Positions 37,023-52,000 of a stretch of DNA of 64,000 bases are shown here, one piece after another. Source of the stretch: Megachile rotundata. Taxonomy: Eukaryota; Arthropoda; Insecta; Hymenoptera; Megachilidae. Made by a program: the position numbers and the translations under genes. The notes under the pieces were generated by a model that did no database searches, was not told the DNA's origin, and saw only the letters and a list, made by a program, of their open reading frames with translations. The first letter of the stretch is position 1. The number at the start of each line of letters is the position of its first letter. The stretch lies in assembly GCF_050947335.1 (NCBI RefSeq), contig NC_134995.1:7912501-7976500 (forward strand), written 5' to 3'.

Positions 37023-40000
37023 CTGTACATACAACAGAAACAAACGTTTCCGTTGAAAATTTCCACTCTTCAAAAATATTACACGTTATCCTTATTGTTA
37101 GCTCAACTGTCCTTACTGTTATCTCAACTGTCCTGTTAACTCAATTATCCTCACTGTTATCTCAACTGTCCTCACTGTTAATTATCCTAACATTCCGAAA
37201 CATCTGACCAACAAAGTACTAGTCGTTCGAAATAATTTATGAAAGCAAATCAAACTTCTGAATACTGATCAAACATTTAATCTCCTAATTTTGCTTGACC
37301 TTACGCTCCACAAATCTTCATGGAGATTAAAATAAAAATGGATGGATGAAAGAACTGTAACAAAATTTCGTGACATGAAGTTATGTAATGTGAAGGTTGA
37401 GAATGGTCATTTTGATTGATGTGTGTAGATGTCAACTCATGAGTTGGGTCATTTAACCCCCTGCGTGTGAAAGTTCAAAACAGCTCTCTGACATAATCTC
37501 TATATCAAATTTTAACCATCTTACAAATTCTTCAAGTGTGAAAACAATTTAGTGTACATATGAAGTTTCATAATTTATTTTAGAAAGTATATTATGAGTC
37601 AAGGTCCAGTATTAAAAAAGAAGAAATGTTTACGTCTAGAAGAACGAAACAGGAACGATAAAATGGAGGTTTTAATTATGTAGAGCAATGCGGATCATGA
37701 AAGAAACGAAGCAAACGGTTTCGCCTGTGACGTATCGTGCTGCTAAATGTTTTAGGAGGTATCCACACCGGAAAGTGTAATTAATTCTAATGGAGGTAAT
37801 AAAGGGAACGATGAATTTGCATGCGACGCGGGCCGACCCGTACAACGAATGAATATTCATGCGCAACACTGGAAAACACTTCTTTCACACGATATTAACG
37901 GTAACAACGTTGTTGGCGCAATAATTATGATGTCCAAAAGTTGCACGGGAATCGCTGAAATTATTTACCTATTTTTCGGGAACTAAATTTGTAACATGAC
38001 TCGTACTGTGGTTCTGAACTGGTAATAAGTTCGCGGCTTCAAACTTCACGAATAACTAACGAAGTTTCTCTAATTAAGGGGGTTTCTTGTAGGTTGATTA
38101 AAGTAGGGGTTGTAACATTCTCCTGTTTAAATGTCAGGATGTATCAGAGTTTGAAGAGATAATTCGATAAGGATATATCAAAATTTCTTGAAACGAATAT
38201 AGAAATTTTTGGTAGTTTCTAAATTTGATAAATTTTTATTTTCTTGAATTGAGGATTTGTATTTTTAGGTTTCAAAATTTACAAATCTTCAATTTGACGG
38301 ATTTAAAAATTTTTAAACTTTTGAGTATCCAAGTTTATACATTTTCAAATATTTCAATGTTCAATTTGATCAATTTTTAAGTATTCTACTTTTCAAACTT
38401 CTGAGTATCCAATTTTACAAATGTCTAAACAAATACTTTTTACAAATACCTCAGGCTAATTTTATAAATTCCTGGATACTAAATTTCTTTATTTCTATTC
38501 ACTAACAAAAGTGCAAAGATAAGCACCAATATTTAGCAATTTCTTAATTTTGAATCCGCTCCAAAATCTTCCAGTAAATCATCCAACTTACCTGGACCAA
38601 GATACACAAATGTAGATAATCCCAGCAATCCCTAGGATCAGTATGACGCAGGCAATAATAATCAAAGCATAGGGGAACACTTCTCCGCTGAACGCAATGG
38701 CGGTCTGCGTGCGAACTGGTTCAGCTGGCATCACAGGTGCATGGATGTCGATCGCATTCGCTCGAACAAGTGTAGACACATCGAAAGTGATATTCGACAT
38801 TGCTGGTTTCTCCGTGATCGATCTGAAATAAAACGCCACGATCCCGTGAAATTTTAAACCGGACAACTCCTCGAAACAACAGATACAGGTAAAGTCGCTA
38901 GCAAACTAGTCCTTCAGTATCACGCAGCGACTAACTGTTACGTTCCGCGATGACTTTGATTTTTTCCAGCTACGTGATTCTCCGATTGTTCGTCTAGCTA
39001 GTAACAAACGCATCAAGGTTTCTAACGAGTTATTGTTGTAATATACAATGTTAATAATAAATAAATAATATATATTATAATGAATAAATAATATAATGAA
39101 TAATAAATAAATAAACGACTAAACATAAAATGGTGCATACATTAATTCTTCATCTTCAGATCAATGTAGATTTCAAGAAAAACATCTTAACAAATTGTGT
39201 AACTTATCTGAAATTTGTGAAGTCATTTGATCATTTTGATAATTTTAGTGTTAATTGTACATATGATATTTATTTTGGGTGGTTAAGTTACAATGATTCT
39301 AATACAGTTGTACTGCAAATTAAATTAACTCCTTGATGAGTCTCATTCGTGACGCACTCATGAGAACCCTGTGACGCATTCGTGAGAACCTTGTGACGCA
39401 CTCGTGAGAACCCTGTGACGCAGTAACAGTTCAAATGTGATTTCCACGAGTTTTTAATACCATTTAAGTTTAATATTAAGTTTGACCAATTTAAACTTGA
39501 AGTTCGATTATAATTTGCATAGTCATTGCAGAACATAACATAACCTCTTCATTCTTGATACTGTAGCTGTGAATAGTTCTAACAAATTTCAAGGTTAATC
39601 GAGTTCAAACCTTGAGAGGATTTCTTACACAACTTAGAGGGTAAAGAAATTTTTTGTGAGAGAAAAAAATTGTGTCATCTTAAACATATGATGTTCATCG
39701 AAGCATGAACACCCTACCTTTGTATTCTGGAGCTGTTCCTATCGAGAATAGCTTCTGTATCAGGATCCACAGCATAGAACCATACATCCGAGTCCTGAGG
39801 ATACATCTCCACAGTGCCATTTTTCGTCAGATTTTTCCTAACAGCGATTCTATCAATACCGATCAATAGACCGCTCTTCTCCTCGATTATATTAGCGATT
39901 TTGGGTCCCTCCTTCTGTAGAACATCTGGAGCCGCGTCCTGAACCACCAGGATCATCAGATTCTCTTCTCCGATCAAATTAACTATGACCGGAGCCACGA

Positions 40001-43000
40001 TCGAGTTGAAGTTGTCGGTCGAATTAGGATTGTCACGAACGCGGACGTCGAACTTGAACGGAAGTTCCGCAGGATCCACGTTGTCGAACGTCGCCGTGGT
40101 TCTAATTATGCCGGAGGAGCTGTCCATGGCGAAGTAATCTGAACCTCTTCCACCGAGGATCTTGTACTCGAGTTTCCCGTACTTTCCGTTGTCCTTGTCG
40201 TGGGCCTTTACCTGGATCACCGTTGATGTAAATTGAGCTGTTCGGGGTATCGCCGCGAAATAACGACCTCGGGACAGTTTTTGGTTACTCTCGGGGAAGA
40301 TGAACTCTGGCTTGTTGTCGTTCACGTCGAGCACCTGAATCTTCACCTGCAATTTAAATAATTTACATTTTTATTTTACTGATACACTTTGGTTGTACTC
40401 AGGTAATTTATTAGGTTGATAGGGGTTTAATTGATACGTGAGATCAAATTTGACGATGCGCATTCTGTTGAACATGTATGAAGTTTGTATGTTCTGATAG
40501 ATATAAGTGTACTAAGAGTTTTATTATCCGTTAAATTGTCGAAGGTGAAATTGTGAAATTTTCTGTATATACGTATAGTTATAATTGTACAGACAACTAG
40601 AATTATCTAATATGTTACAATTGTTATATTTGTTACAATTATCTAATAATTACAATTTTTGTACTGTACTATGTCAAACATTTGTACTTAAATGGTATAT
40701 AACGAAATAAATATTTTACTATTCTAATATTTTGTTTAACATTGACCACATTATCCATATGTAGCTATCATAATATTATTAAGAATTCACCTAATTACAA
40801 ATACATGTATTAATTACTTACAACTATGAATAATAAATTAAATATTGTGAACAAGTTTAAAAGTACTACCTACTCTTTTCAACTGCCTCAATGTGGGGAA
40901 ACATAAATATTTCTATTTATAGTAATTGTTAAATATTTGGTAATAACAACAAGTCGACCCACATTCAATGAATAGATGAGAAAATATACTTGTACATCTA
41001 TAAAAAATATTATAAAATATACATCTATATTTGTATATACCATGGTTGTATTCCTGCCAGAGTTCAGAAGCCCAGATAAAGATTCCAATTTGATCTTCAC
41101 TTGATAAGACTCCGTCGTTTCAAAGTCTAAGGCACCTTTCTTCAGCCTCAAAGCGCAGTTTCGTTCTTCAGTGACATTGGCTTCGAATAAATCGTCCTCA
41201 TTGCCGCTGTAAATCTCGCACTTTAACGGCGTGGTATCGTGTGCGTGACTATTAATGACCGTAATTATCTTGATCAGCGTGTTATCGCCTGCGTCCTCGG
41301 GCACATCGACGTTGTACGAGTTTTCTGCGAAGCCTAAGCCGATTTCCGGTGGCACCGTGGCAACATGGCGGACGTAGATCGGTACTGTCGTGAGTGAAGA
41401 CAGTTGTGGTTCGCCCATGTCGTATGCACGGACGTCGACCTGAAATTAATAGAGGTGTTTTTTTATGAATTTTGAAAATTATGAAAATTGTCATGCATGA
41501 AGGAATAAGCAATACGTGGTAAAGAAACTGTAAGTGGATAAATAAGAAATTGCTAGTAAAGAAATAGTAAATAAATGAGCAATAGCTGATGAAGACATAA
41601 TAAGTAACTAAATAAGCAACAGTCAATAAAGAAACAATAAGTAAATAAATAAATAAGCAATAGCTAATGAAGACATAATAAGTAACTAAATAAACAATGA
41701 TCAATAAAGAAACAATAAGTAAATAAATAAATAAGCAATAGTCAAGAAAGGAACAATAAGTAAATAAATAAATAAGTAATAGTGAAGAAAAGAACAATAA
41801 GTAAATAAATAAATAAGCAATAGCTAATGAAGACATAATAAGTAACCAAATAAGAAATAGTCAATAAAGAAGCAATAAGTAAATAAATAAATAAGCAACA
41901 CCTAAGAAACTACCAAAAATTAAATAAATAAATACACACTAGTTAATAAAATAACAATACATAAATCACTAAAGAATTTATACCTATAGGATTGTATTAC
42001 ATACTGTATACTTTAATACTAGATTCACGGAACTTGACACAATGGCGGATCTCAGACATCTCACTTTAAATTACAAAACTTATTGAGAAATTTTTGTGAA
42101 CGTAACTTTCGTCAAAATAAATAATTGTGTTAAATGCTTGTGTCCCTAATATATTTCTCTTTCTTCACTTTCAAAATAAATACAAATTAAATTAAATTAA
42201 TTTATTAATTTAAAGTCAAACATCTGCTTGATCCTTAAATTAGAACTTGACTCTAAATTTAAAAATAAAAATCAAAAGTCCATAAATTAATTTATTAATT
42301 TAAACTCAAACATCTGTTTGATCTTTAACTTTGAACTTGCTTTTAAATTAAAAAATGAAAGAAATACACTGAAAGTGAATACACTGTAAATATAGTGTTA
42401 AGTAAAATAAACGAATAACCAATAAATATGTTGAGAATACCTGATACTCGGTATCAGTTTCCTTTCGCAAGTCGTCCTTAATTCGAAGCACACCGGTATC
42501 TGGGTCAATCACGAAATACTTGTTCGCTATTCCACGACCGACGATTTCGTATCTCACCTATGAACAGAACGTACAATAGCAGTCTTACGATTAACTTAGG
42601 AACGGAGATTCCTATCCATCGAGAATATACATCGTGTATACCCATAGATCGGGAATATCTGTTGTATATCGGGAATATATACCTGATTTCCGGGAGCAGT
42701 GCCATCGGAGTCTGTTGCTATAAGATTGATGATTGTCGTACTGATGGGAATGTCATCGTCCAAGGTAATGGGACGAGGAACCGATGTGAATACTGGCGGA
42801 ATATCGTTCACATCCTAATGCAACAAATAATAATATTTGTATAATTTTTGTAGAATTATTGTCTCTTTGTTGGAACTACTAGACGTTAATGCAACTGGAG
42901 CGTTAAAGTAATCATACAAGATGGCTGATTTTGGAATTTTGTTTTCAAATTCTTTGCAATATTTTTCTTTATGCAATTATGATATTTTATATAATGTTAA

Positions 43001-46000
43001 AGGAGTGATAGTATATTGATAAAATAATACTATAATATTAAAATAATATCAGGATGTCTAAATGACAATATTCAAATAATATCACAATATCACAATGACA
43101 ATATTAAAATAATATCAGGATGTCACAATGACAATATTAAAATAATATCATATCACAATTATAATATTAAAATGATACCATAATATAACAATGACAATAT
43201 TAAAATAATACCATAATATTACAATGACAATTTTAAAATAATATCACAATATCACAATGACAACATTAAAATAACATGATTATTCTCACAACACAAGTTT
43301 ACAATAAAATGTACTCTTTGCACTTTGACAAGTTAATAAAAAAAGACAAGCAACATTTGTTTAAAACTTGAACAATTATAAAAGAGTTTTAAACAAATTC
43401 CCATCCTCCAAAAACCATAAAAATAATCTGACACAAATATTAACATGATATATTATACAAAAATTTGTATTAATACTAACATGCAATTTTAAACAAATTT
43501 ATCCATCATGTTACTATGAAACTTTACATTATTTCTGTTATTAAAATACAAAATATTTTGAATTCTATTAGTTGTATTACTGAAATAGAAATTTCTGTAA
43601 TTCTACTATTTCTGTTGTTAAAGTAAAAATTTTGTTCTACTATTGACAAAATACATTACAACATTTTCTGAAACATGTGCAAGGTAAATCTATTTTTCTG
43701 AATAAATGAATACTATTTTCTGAATAAATGAATACTATTTTCTGAATAAATGAATACTATAAGATATGTATATCATGTTCTAATAGTATTCATTAAAATT
43801 CTTTTTGGTAACAAGTAATATTTAGATACATTCTTTTACAATCTCCAAATTATTAAATATTTTAATAGTTGTTCAATATAATTTCTAAAATCATAGATCA
43901 TTAATCAACAAATGTTAACACAGCTTAAAGGAAACCTACATACATATATTGTCAATCACCAGTAACTAACATGGCGCCTAAGTGTTAATACAAAACCACC
44001 TTTCTTTCTATTATTTCTACCATCAAGAAACCATAAAAAAAAAACACACACACAAAAAGAAACGATAAAAACTAAAATAAGAATAACGATGATTAATACC
44101 TGAACGTTGACTACGACCTTGGTAGTAGAACCAGGTAAATCACTAGTATTCTCAACGGTCCCAATAATAAGAATATGTTGGTTCTCCCTTTCATAATCCA
44201 AACCACGAATAGTTTTAATCACTCCAGTCTTCGGATCAATGCTGAATAGCTCGGTGTCCCCTTGTTTGATCATGTATGTGATTTGCTTCTTTGTATCCGG
44301 ATCATCAGCCTGGAATTAATTGCGTTTGCTTTAGGCTCGAGAAGGATGATCATTCGTCCAGAATTTACGATGTTCCTTCCACTACAATGGTAGAATGAGA
44401 ATCGACAACGCAAAAAGGGATTTATTTATGTTCTTTCGTGCTAACGATTCGACGTGACTTTAGAACGGACACTTTGTGAAGATTGGAGAACATTCATTTG
44501 ACGGTATGTTATAATTTTTGCAGTGATTCAAATTTAAGGGAATTTTTATGATTGAGAGATTTGAACTTGGACAGTTAGAAATTTTGAGTGATGTTTTGAG
44601 TGGATTGATTTTCGGGTTCTATTAGTTTTGAATGGGGGAAATTTGGTAGTTTAGATATTTTTGAAATTTGGGAATTTTTAAGTTTTTTTTCGTAGGTTTG
44701 AAATTTAAAAGTGGAGGAATTAGGGTGAAGTTGGGAAAATTGAGAAATTGAGTAATTATAGAATTGGGAAATTAGAGAATTGGAAAATTAGAGAATTGGA
44801 AAATTAGGAAATTGGGGATTTAGGGAACTGGGAAATTAGAGATCCAGGGAATTAGGGAATCGGGGAATTAGGGAATCGGGGAATTAGGGAATCGGGGAAT
44901 TAGGGAATCGGGGAATTAGGGAATCGGGGAATTAGGGAATCGGGAAATTAGGGAATCGGGGAATTAGGGAATCGGGGAATTAGGGAATCGGGGAATTAGG
45001 GAATCGGGGAATTAGGGAATCGGGGAATTTGGGAATGGGGGAATTAGGGGATGGGGGAATTAGGGAATTGGGGAATTTAGAAATCGGGGAATTAGGGAAT
45101 CGGTGAATTAAGGATGTTACGTGTAGAAATGCAAAAATTATAAATTTAGTTTAATCATTGAAAATATTTTCTTTATCTGCGTTGTTTTAATTATTTGTTA
45201 TGAGAAGAAAAGCTATTTCAGTTATTATGCATTTGTGCACATTTTGCATATTATTAAGTTCAAAAGCCATGTAAAGGAGCGAGTGAAAAACTTGAGAGAA
45301 AGGCAGAATATTGGTAAATTCGCGTTTAATTGGCTACCTGGACGGTGATCTCTTTGCGTGCACAGGGACGCTTTTGCGAACCTGGGGCCGTTCAGGCCGT
45401 GGCTAGGGGGGACGTTTTTCGACGGACCCCTGAGGCCTCCATCGACCCCGATTTCGACGATGCTTTGCATCTGGCGAGGGTCCGCGGACGGAAAAATTGC
45501 ATTGGTAATTTTTCCGAGACGTTCAGGCTGGTCCTAAGAGCAAAGCCGCCAGGTATTCGCAATTGTATAGGCCGGAGTGGGGGAAGGGCCACGTGATAGC
45601 GCGGGGCTCGGGCCGCTACGGCTTATCTATTGCGAGCATTCTTGCTTTCGATGACCGTCCTTTCGCGCGGTTTGTTCGTTCGCTCCTCGATACAAATCGT
45701 TACTTGGCTACAGATAATTATTAATAATTTAAGATACGCTTTGAGTTGCCGTTAAATATTATATTCGAAACAGATTTGCAATTTCGTTTTGTACATGTAT
45801 TGTAAATTATTCGATTTGATTTTGCCAATAAATATTAATTAATTAATTCCTTGAGTTCGTTATTCGTTTTGTTGTTTATATCCCTAACAAAGGAAGTGGA
45901 AAATTAGAGAATTTGGAATTTGGGAAATTGGAAAATTGGAAAATTGGAAAATTGGAAAATTGGAAAATAGAAAAATAAGGAAATCATGAAATGGGGGCTC

Positions 46001-49000
46001 CTTGTTCTCCATCTGCATTTGTTCATTTGTCACTCTGTCTACATCACTTTACAATCCGCCATTTTGCGTCCTCTGACTCGAAATCGTGAAGATACAATCG
46101 CAAAACCCTCTACATTTCCTCGAAACTTGAAATGCACACTCGAATTCGCGTGAAACACCCGATACCACTAGTTCATCAACCGCATGATATCATGAGAATA
46201 ACATTTACCGTGACTTGAAGAACCGTGTAATCCGGCACATTCTCCTTAACTCGCGCTTCGTAGCTGCTTTGATGAAAAACGGGAACTTCGTCTTCAACAT
46301 CTATAACTTTCACGGTGACGGTAGCTGTAGCTAAGCGATAATCTGGAGCACCATCTCTTGCAGTTACCACAAACTTGTATTCCTGGAAGACGATATAGAA
46401 GTTTTCATTTTTTAATTGTATTGCTATCTTGAATATTTTATCTTCACGCTTCGATAACTTTCTAGCAAAATATTATACTATTTTACTGTTACAAATTCCT
46501 TCAACTTAGATGCTTCATTTTTGGTGCTATTTTTAGAATATTATCTTGAAAATTTTTTAAATTTGTGTATATAATTTTAGTCACTAATTTTAGGATATTA
46601 TTTCATAGGTTTTGTAATTTTTAATACAATTTAAGTCCTCAATTTTAGAACACTATTTTATGTTTCTTAAATTTCAATGATAAGCGATGGCTTTAAACAA
46701 CAAAATGCACAAACAAGATTTTTTAAAAAAGAAGCAAATTCTTACATCATTCTGTTCCTCAATTTTAGAACAGTATTTCATGTTTTTTAAATTTCAGTCA
46801 CAAGTGACTTTGCATACAACAAAATGGCAGAACAAAATTCTTAAATTTGTATACATAACCTTAGCCATTAATTGTAAAATACTATTTTATAGGTTTCTTA
46901 AATTGAAATACAATTTAAGTCCTCAATTTTAGAATGCTATCTCATGTTTCTTAAATTTCAATGACAAGTGATGGCTTTAAACAACAAAATGTACAAACAA
47001 GATTTTTAGAAAAGAAGGAAATTCTTACATCATTCTGTTCGTAATCCAAGACGATCTTCGTGAGTACATCTCCAGTTTCAGGGTCCACAGTGAAGGGTAT
47101 ATCATCGGGTGCGAAATATGTGATTTCTGCGTTAATTCCTTCATCGGCATCCTCAGCATGGACTCGACCGATCAATTTCCGAGCCTCTCCCTCTTTTACA
47201 GTAAATTCGTACGGCAAATCCACAAATTCTGGATTCTTGTCATTAATGTCAGTCACTTTGATATTTACTGTCGCCGTGCTGGAGAGACCACCTGAATCTT
47301 CGGCTTTTATCAGCTGACAGAAAAATTATGGGATGACGAATGAAAATTTGAAAGAGCTATGATTAAAGAGCTGTCACTTGAGAAAGGGTGTTCCATAAAA
47401 AAACTTAGTTTAGTTTAGTTTTTTATATTGTAATAATAGAGCTCGTTTCACTTTTTTCATTTCATTTTTAAGGGTTTGATGTAATTTAGTTTTTAACCAT
47501 TGTAATTTAGTTTTTTCCGTTTGCAATTGTAATGCAACAAAATATTGTAATAATAGTGGTTGTTTCATTTCGTTCATTTCATTTTTAAGGTTTCGATATA
47601 ATTTAGTTTTTAACAATTGTGATGTAGTTTTTCTTTGCAATTGTAATGCAACGAAATATTGTAATAATAGAGCTCGTTTCATTTCGTTTATTTAGTTTTT
47701 AAGGTTTTTATGTAATTCAGCTTTTAACCATTCTGATTTAGTTCTACTCTTTTGCAATTGTAATGCAACGAAAAATTATAATCACAAAAGATATGAAATA
47801 TCTTCAAATGATATAATTAGTTATAAAACATGCGATTTATTTATATTTAACATGAAATATATAAATTTGATTATACGATGATTGTTATCAATACTTTAAT
47901 GAAACCTGTATTAATTGTTAATTCCTTTTTGCACTCTGTTGCAAATATCAATACTTTAATCAACCATGTATTTATTGTTAATTCCTTGTTGCACTTTGTT
48001 GCAAATATACAGCATGAAATAACATAGATGCGACATTCCTATATTTCATAACATTTCCATTCTTATAATATAAGGAGTAGTAATTAGAACAAAAGAGAAA
48101 TGATTACAGAACTACACAATTGATACACAAAAATGGAAAGTATCTGTGAATTTAACTTACCAGCTGATAACGGGTTAAATCTTCTCGGTCCAGTTTCCTT
48201 ATAACAGTGATTATACCTGATTTATCACCGATTGCGAATTGGCGTAGATCGTTGCCAGAAATGATTGAGTAGGACACTGGATCATTTTCGGGGTCGATTG
48301 CCTACAAAAATAATTTGGATCTTTCAAACTATGGTATTCTGGAATTTTTGGTTATTGTGGAACTTTGGAATTTTTGGAATTTTTAGAATTGTAGACACTT
48401 GGAATTTTGGAATTTTAGAATTTTGGAATGTTGGAATGATGGAATTTTGGAATGTTGGAATGATGGAATGACGGAATGATGGAATGATGGAATGATGAAA
48501 TGATAGAATGATAGAAAGATGGAATCTTGGAAGGATGGAATTTTGGAATGATGGACTAATAGAATGATGGAATATTGGAATGATAGAATTTTGGAATGAT
48601 GGAATGTTGGAACGTTGTAATTTTGGAATATTGGAATTGTGGAATGATGCAATGATAGAATGTTGGAATGTTGGAATATTGAAACTGTAGAATTTTGAAA
48701 CTTCGAAATATTGGAATATTGGAATTTTGGAATTTTGGAATTTAGAAATCTTGAAATACTCAAAAAAAATTATGAAATTGGAAAATTCTGCAATTTTCAA
48801 ATTTCAGCATATCAGAATTTGATAATTTAGAGCATTGGAAACTTAGAAATTTCTGAATAACTAAATTAGTAAATCTGCAAAACTACAAATTCGAAATTTA
48901 CAAATTAAAAATTTTAAAAGTCTCTGAATTCGAGAATTTGACAATTCAGAAATTTGCAAATTATATTTAAAAAAATCACAGGATTTCAAAATTCCCTAAT

Positions 49001-52000
49001 AAAAAATTTCTTATTATACAATAATTTACATAAGCAATTAATCCTTCCCTTACAATACTCAATTCCGTATGCTTCCTTCTTTCTCCTCAAGAAACCAATC
49101 TACTCCCTCCTTACACAACCCCTTTATATCTCTCATTTCCTAATGCATTTTCGAACACGTTAAACTCCCGACTACTTCAGCAAACAGACTACGTATAACA
49201 TCTATTACCAAACAACTACTGCCATTCACGTACCACTATGCAACTACAGCAACATAAGTTGCCAAGTGCACAACGGTATCGATCTTATCACTAAGAACAA
49301 GTGCACCTCGCTTAGCAATTAAAGGGTTAAATTATCCCGGAGTAATTAAGGATACTCACAGTAATTGTAGCGACGGTGGAATTAATCGAGGCACCCTCGC
49401 TGACCTGCACTTCGTACACCGGTTGCTGGAAGACGGGGCTTCTTGTATTAGGTCCTGGAATAACGTTCACCTCGACGATCGTCTGCGAATATTTTCCACC
49501 CTTGTCCGTCGCTTGAACCGTGATACTAAACTGTTCTCCGGCGTTTAACTTCCTTACGGACTCGATGACACCGGTTTTCGGGTCGATTTTAAATTTATGC
49601 AATCCGTTGTTCGACACGTGATAAATGCTGTACGTTATCTCGGCGTTCTCTCCCTCGTCGTTGTCGGTCGCCTCCACCTGGAATGATGGAATAGACGGAT
49701 TCGAGATATTGAATTCGCACTCTTGGGAGCAGGTGTAAACGCGATTTTTATCGATGGAGGGAATGAAAGGAACTTGGGGAAGTCGAAAGAGCAGTGAAAG
49801 ATGGAGGTTGGGTGAAATGTGTATCGGTGAAAGATACACATTTGTGAAAGATCGCCTATCTGAACGTTTCGTGGCTTCGCGGGTATTTTCAAGGTCATCG
49901 GTAGGTCGCATGGGAGTATAAATCTGTACACGATATCGTCTGAAATAATTTTTCGGACTTCTACTTATAGAAATATGTATGTAATCTGAATGTGGTACTT
50001 CACCATTTTTTTAGACTGACGGATTGCAAGATTTTTATATTGCTACATTGTTATTGCTACTTTTTTATTTTGTTGTCTTGTTATATTTCCACCTTGCTAG
50101 TTTGGTACATTGCAAATTCCTTGTTGTTTCAGTGCTTTGATATTTTGCAACTTTGTCGCCTCACTACTTTGCTACTTCGCTACCTTGCTACTCTGCTACT
50201 CTGCTATATTGCTCTTTTCTAACTTTGCTACTTTGTTGTCCCATTATTTTGCTACTTTGCTGCTTTGCTACTCTGCAATATTAATCCTTTGTAACTTTGC
50301 TACTCTGTTGCCCCGCTATCTTGCTACTTTGTTAATTTAATACTCTGCTATATTGCTCCTTTTCAATTTTGCTATTTTGTCGCTTTGTTGCTTTGCAACT
50401 TTGAAATTTTACTGCTCTGCTGCATTGCAACTTTACTACTTTGTTGCTTCGCTATTTTGCTACTTTGCTACTCTGCTGTGTTGCAACTTTGCTACTTTCT
50501 GCTTTGCTAATAATTTACTATTTTTCTATTTTGCTAGCCTAGTATGTTGTAACTTCGCTATTTTGCTAGTCTGGCATGTTGCAACTTTGCTATTTTGCTA
50601 GTCTGGTATGTTGCAACTTTGCTACTTTATTGCCTCGACATTTTGCTACATTGTTACTCGGTTGTGTTTCAATTTTGCTACTTTGTTGCCTTGATAATTT
50701 GATGTTGTACTACTTTGCTCTTCAGCTATGTTGTTCTTTTGGAACTTTGCTTCTTTGTTACTCCTCTGTTTTCCTATTTTCTCATTTTGCTACTATTCCA
50801 TTTTCTATTTCTAGTGTTTCATTATTTCATCATTTATTTTCTATCTAATATTTCATCATTTTTTATTTTTATTAACTCATACAATTTTCACATCTTTCGC
50901 GTCTCAAAATACAAAACATAATATAATAATAAAGCGACAATATAATAACTCAAATATAATAATTGATACAATAATCACTAATTAAAAACAATGTTACTCA
51001 ATCCGCACGCACAAGTAACCAAGAAACCGAAAACAAAAGGAAACGTCCATATAAAGAACGTCGATGAATTATAGAACGGATGTACAGCTTCAGAATCGAG
51101 GAATAACATTCATCCCGAAGAAACCGAGGAAATACCTTTTATCTGATTACATAAAAGGGATGATACTTGAATAAACTATTATCCCTCTAAAACGTCTGCC
51201 CGATTCTTTCCGCGACGGCATTGTATCCCTCATAACACCATTCAAATTTCTCCCTTTGTTACCGTTAATATCGCAGAATTATTCACAGAGAATGTCTACC
51301 TACCTTTGTCACCACTCTCTTTGTTTCGCCGGCTTGAACGGTGATAGGAGTTATCATGGGAAGCATAGGGGCATTGTCGTTAACGTCGTTCAGTGTCACA
51401 ACGAAGGATAATGGCGCGGAAGCGGCGACACCCGTTTTTTCCCTGGCCACCACTTGAAACCGGAAACGGCCAGGACTCGGAGGATCCCGGTCCAGATTCT
51501 CTTCGTTCACGATTAAAATACCGGTGGGATCGATCGCGAAGAAATTGGTTGTTAGCTCGAACGTGTACGTTGGTTTTGGATCTTCTGGTCCCTGCAAAAC
51601 ATTATTCATCATTTATTATAAATTTTTATGTGTTTGTATTAAACTTATGGGTAGAGCAGGAATATGACGTATTTTAATTGTATTACAATTTGTACTTTTA
51701 TTGAAATCATTTTTGTATATGATATTATAGTTAAAATACATACATATGTGGAACTAAATGAATATGTTGTGTTATATATGTATAATATCTAAATGTATAC
51801 ATGTGTTATGTTGTAACATTATATGTAGTTGTTATGTAACATATAATACATACATATCTGCATGCACACATATGTACATATATGCATACATACACATATG
51901 TACCTACATACTTATACATACAAGCACATATGTATACCACATACGTACATACGTACTTACATATGTATATGCATACATATATACATACATACTTACATAC

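Noticed and set aside
50110..50848. Leu/Cys/Phe-rich plus-strand frames that look like membrane proteins
   Set aside because: They derive from the CTTTGCTACTCTGCTA repeat and overlap each other in different frames.
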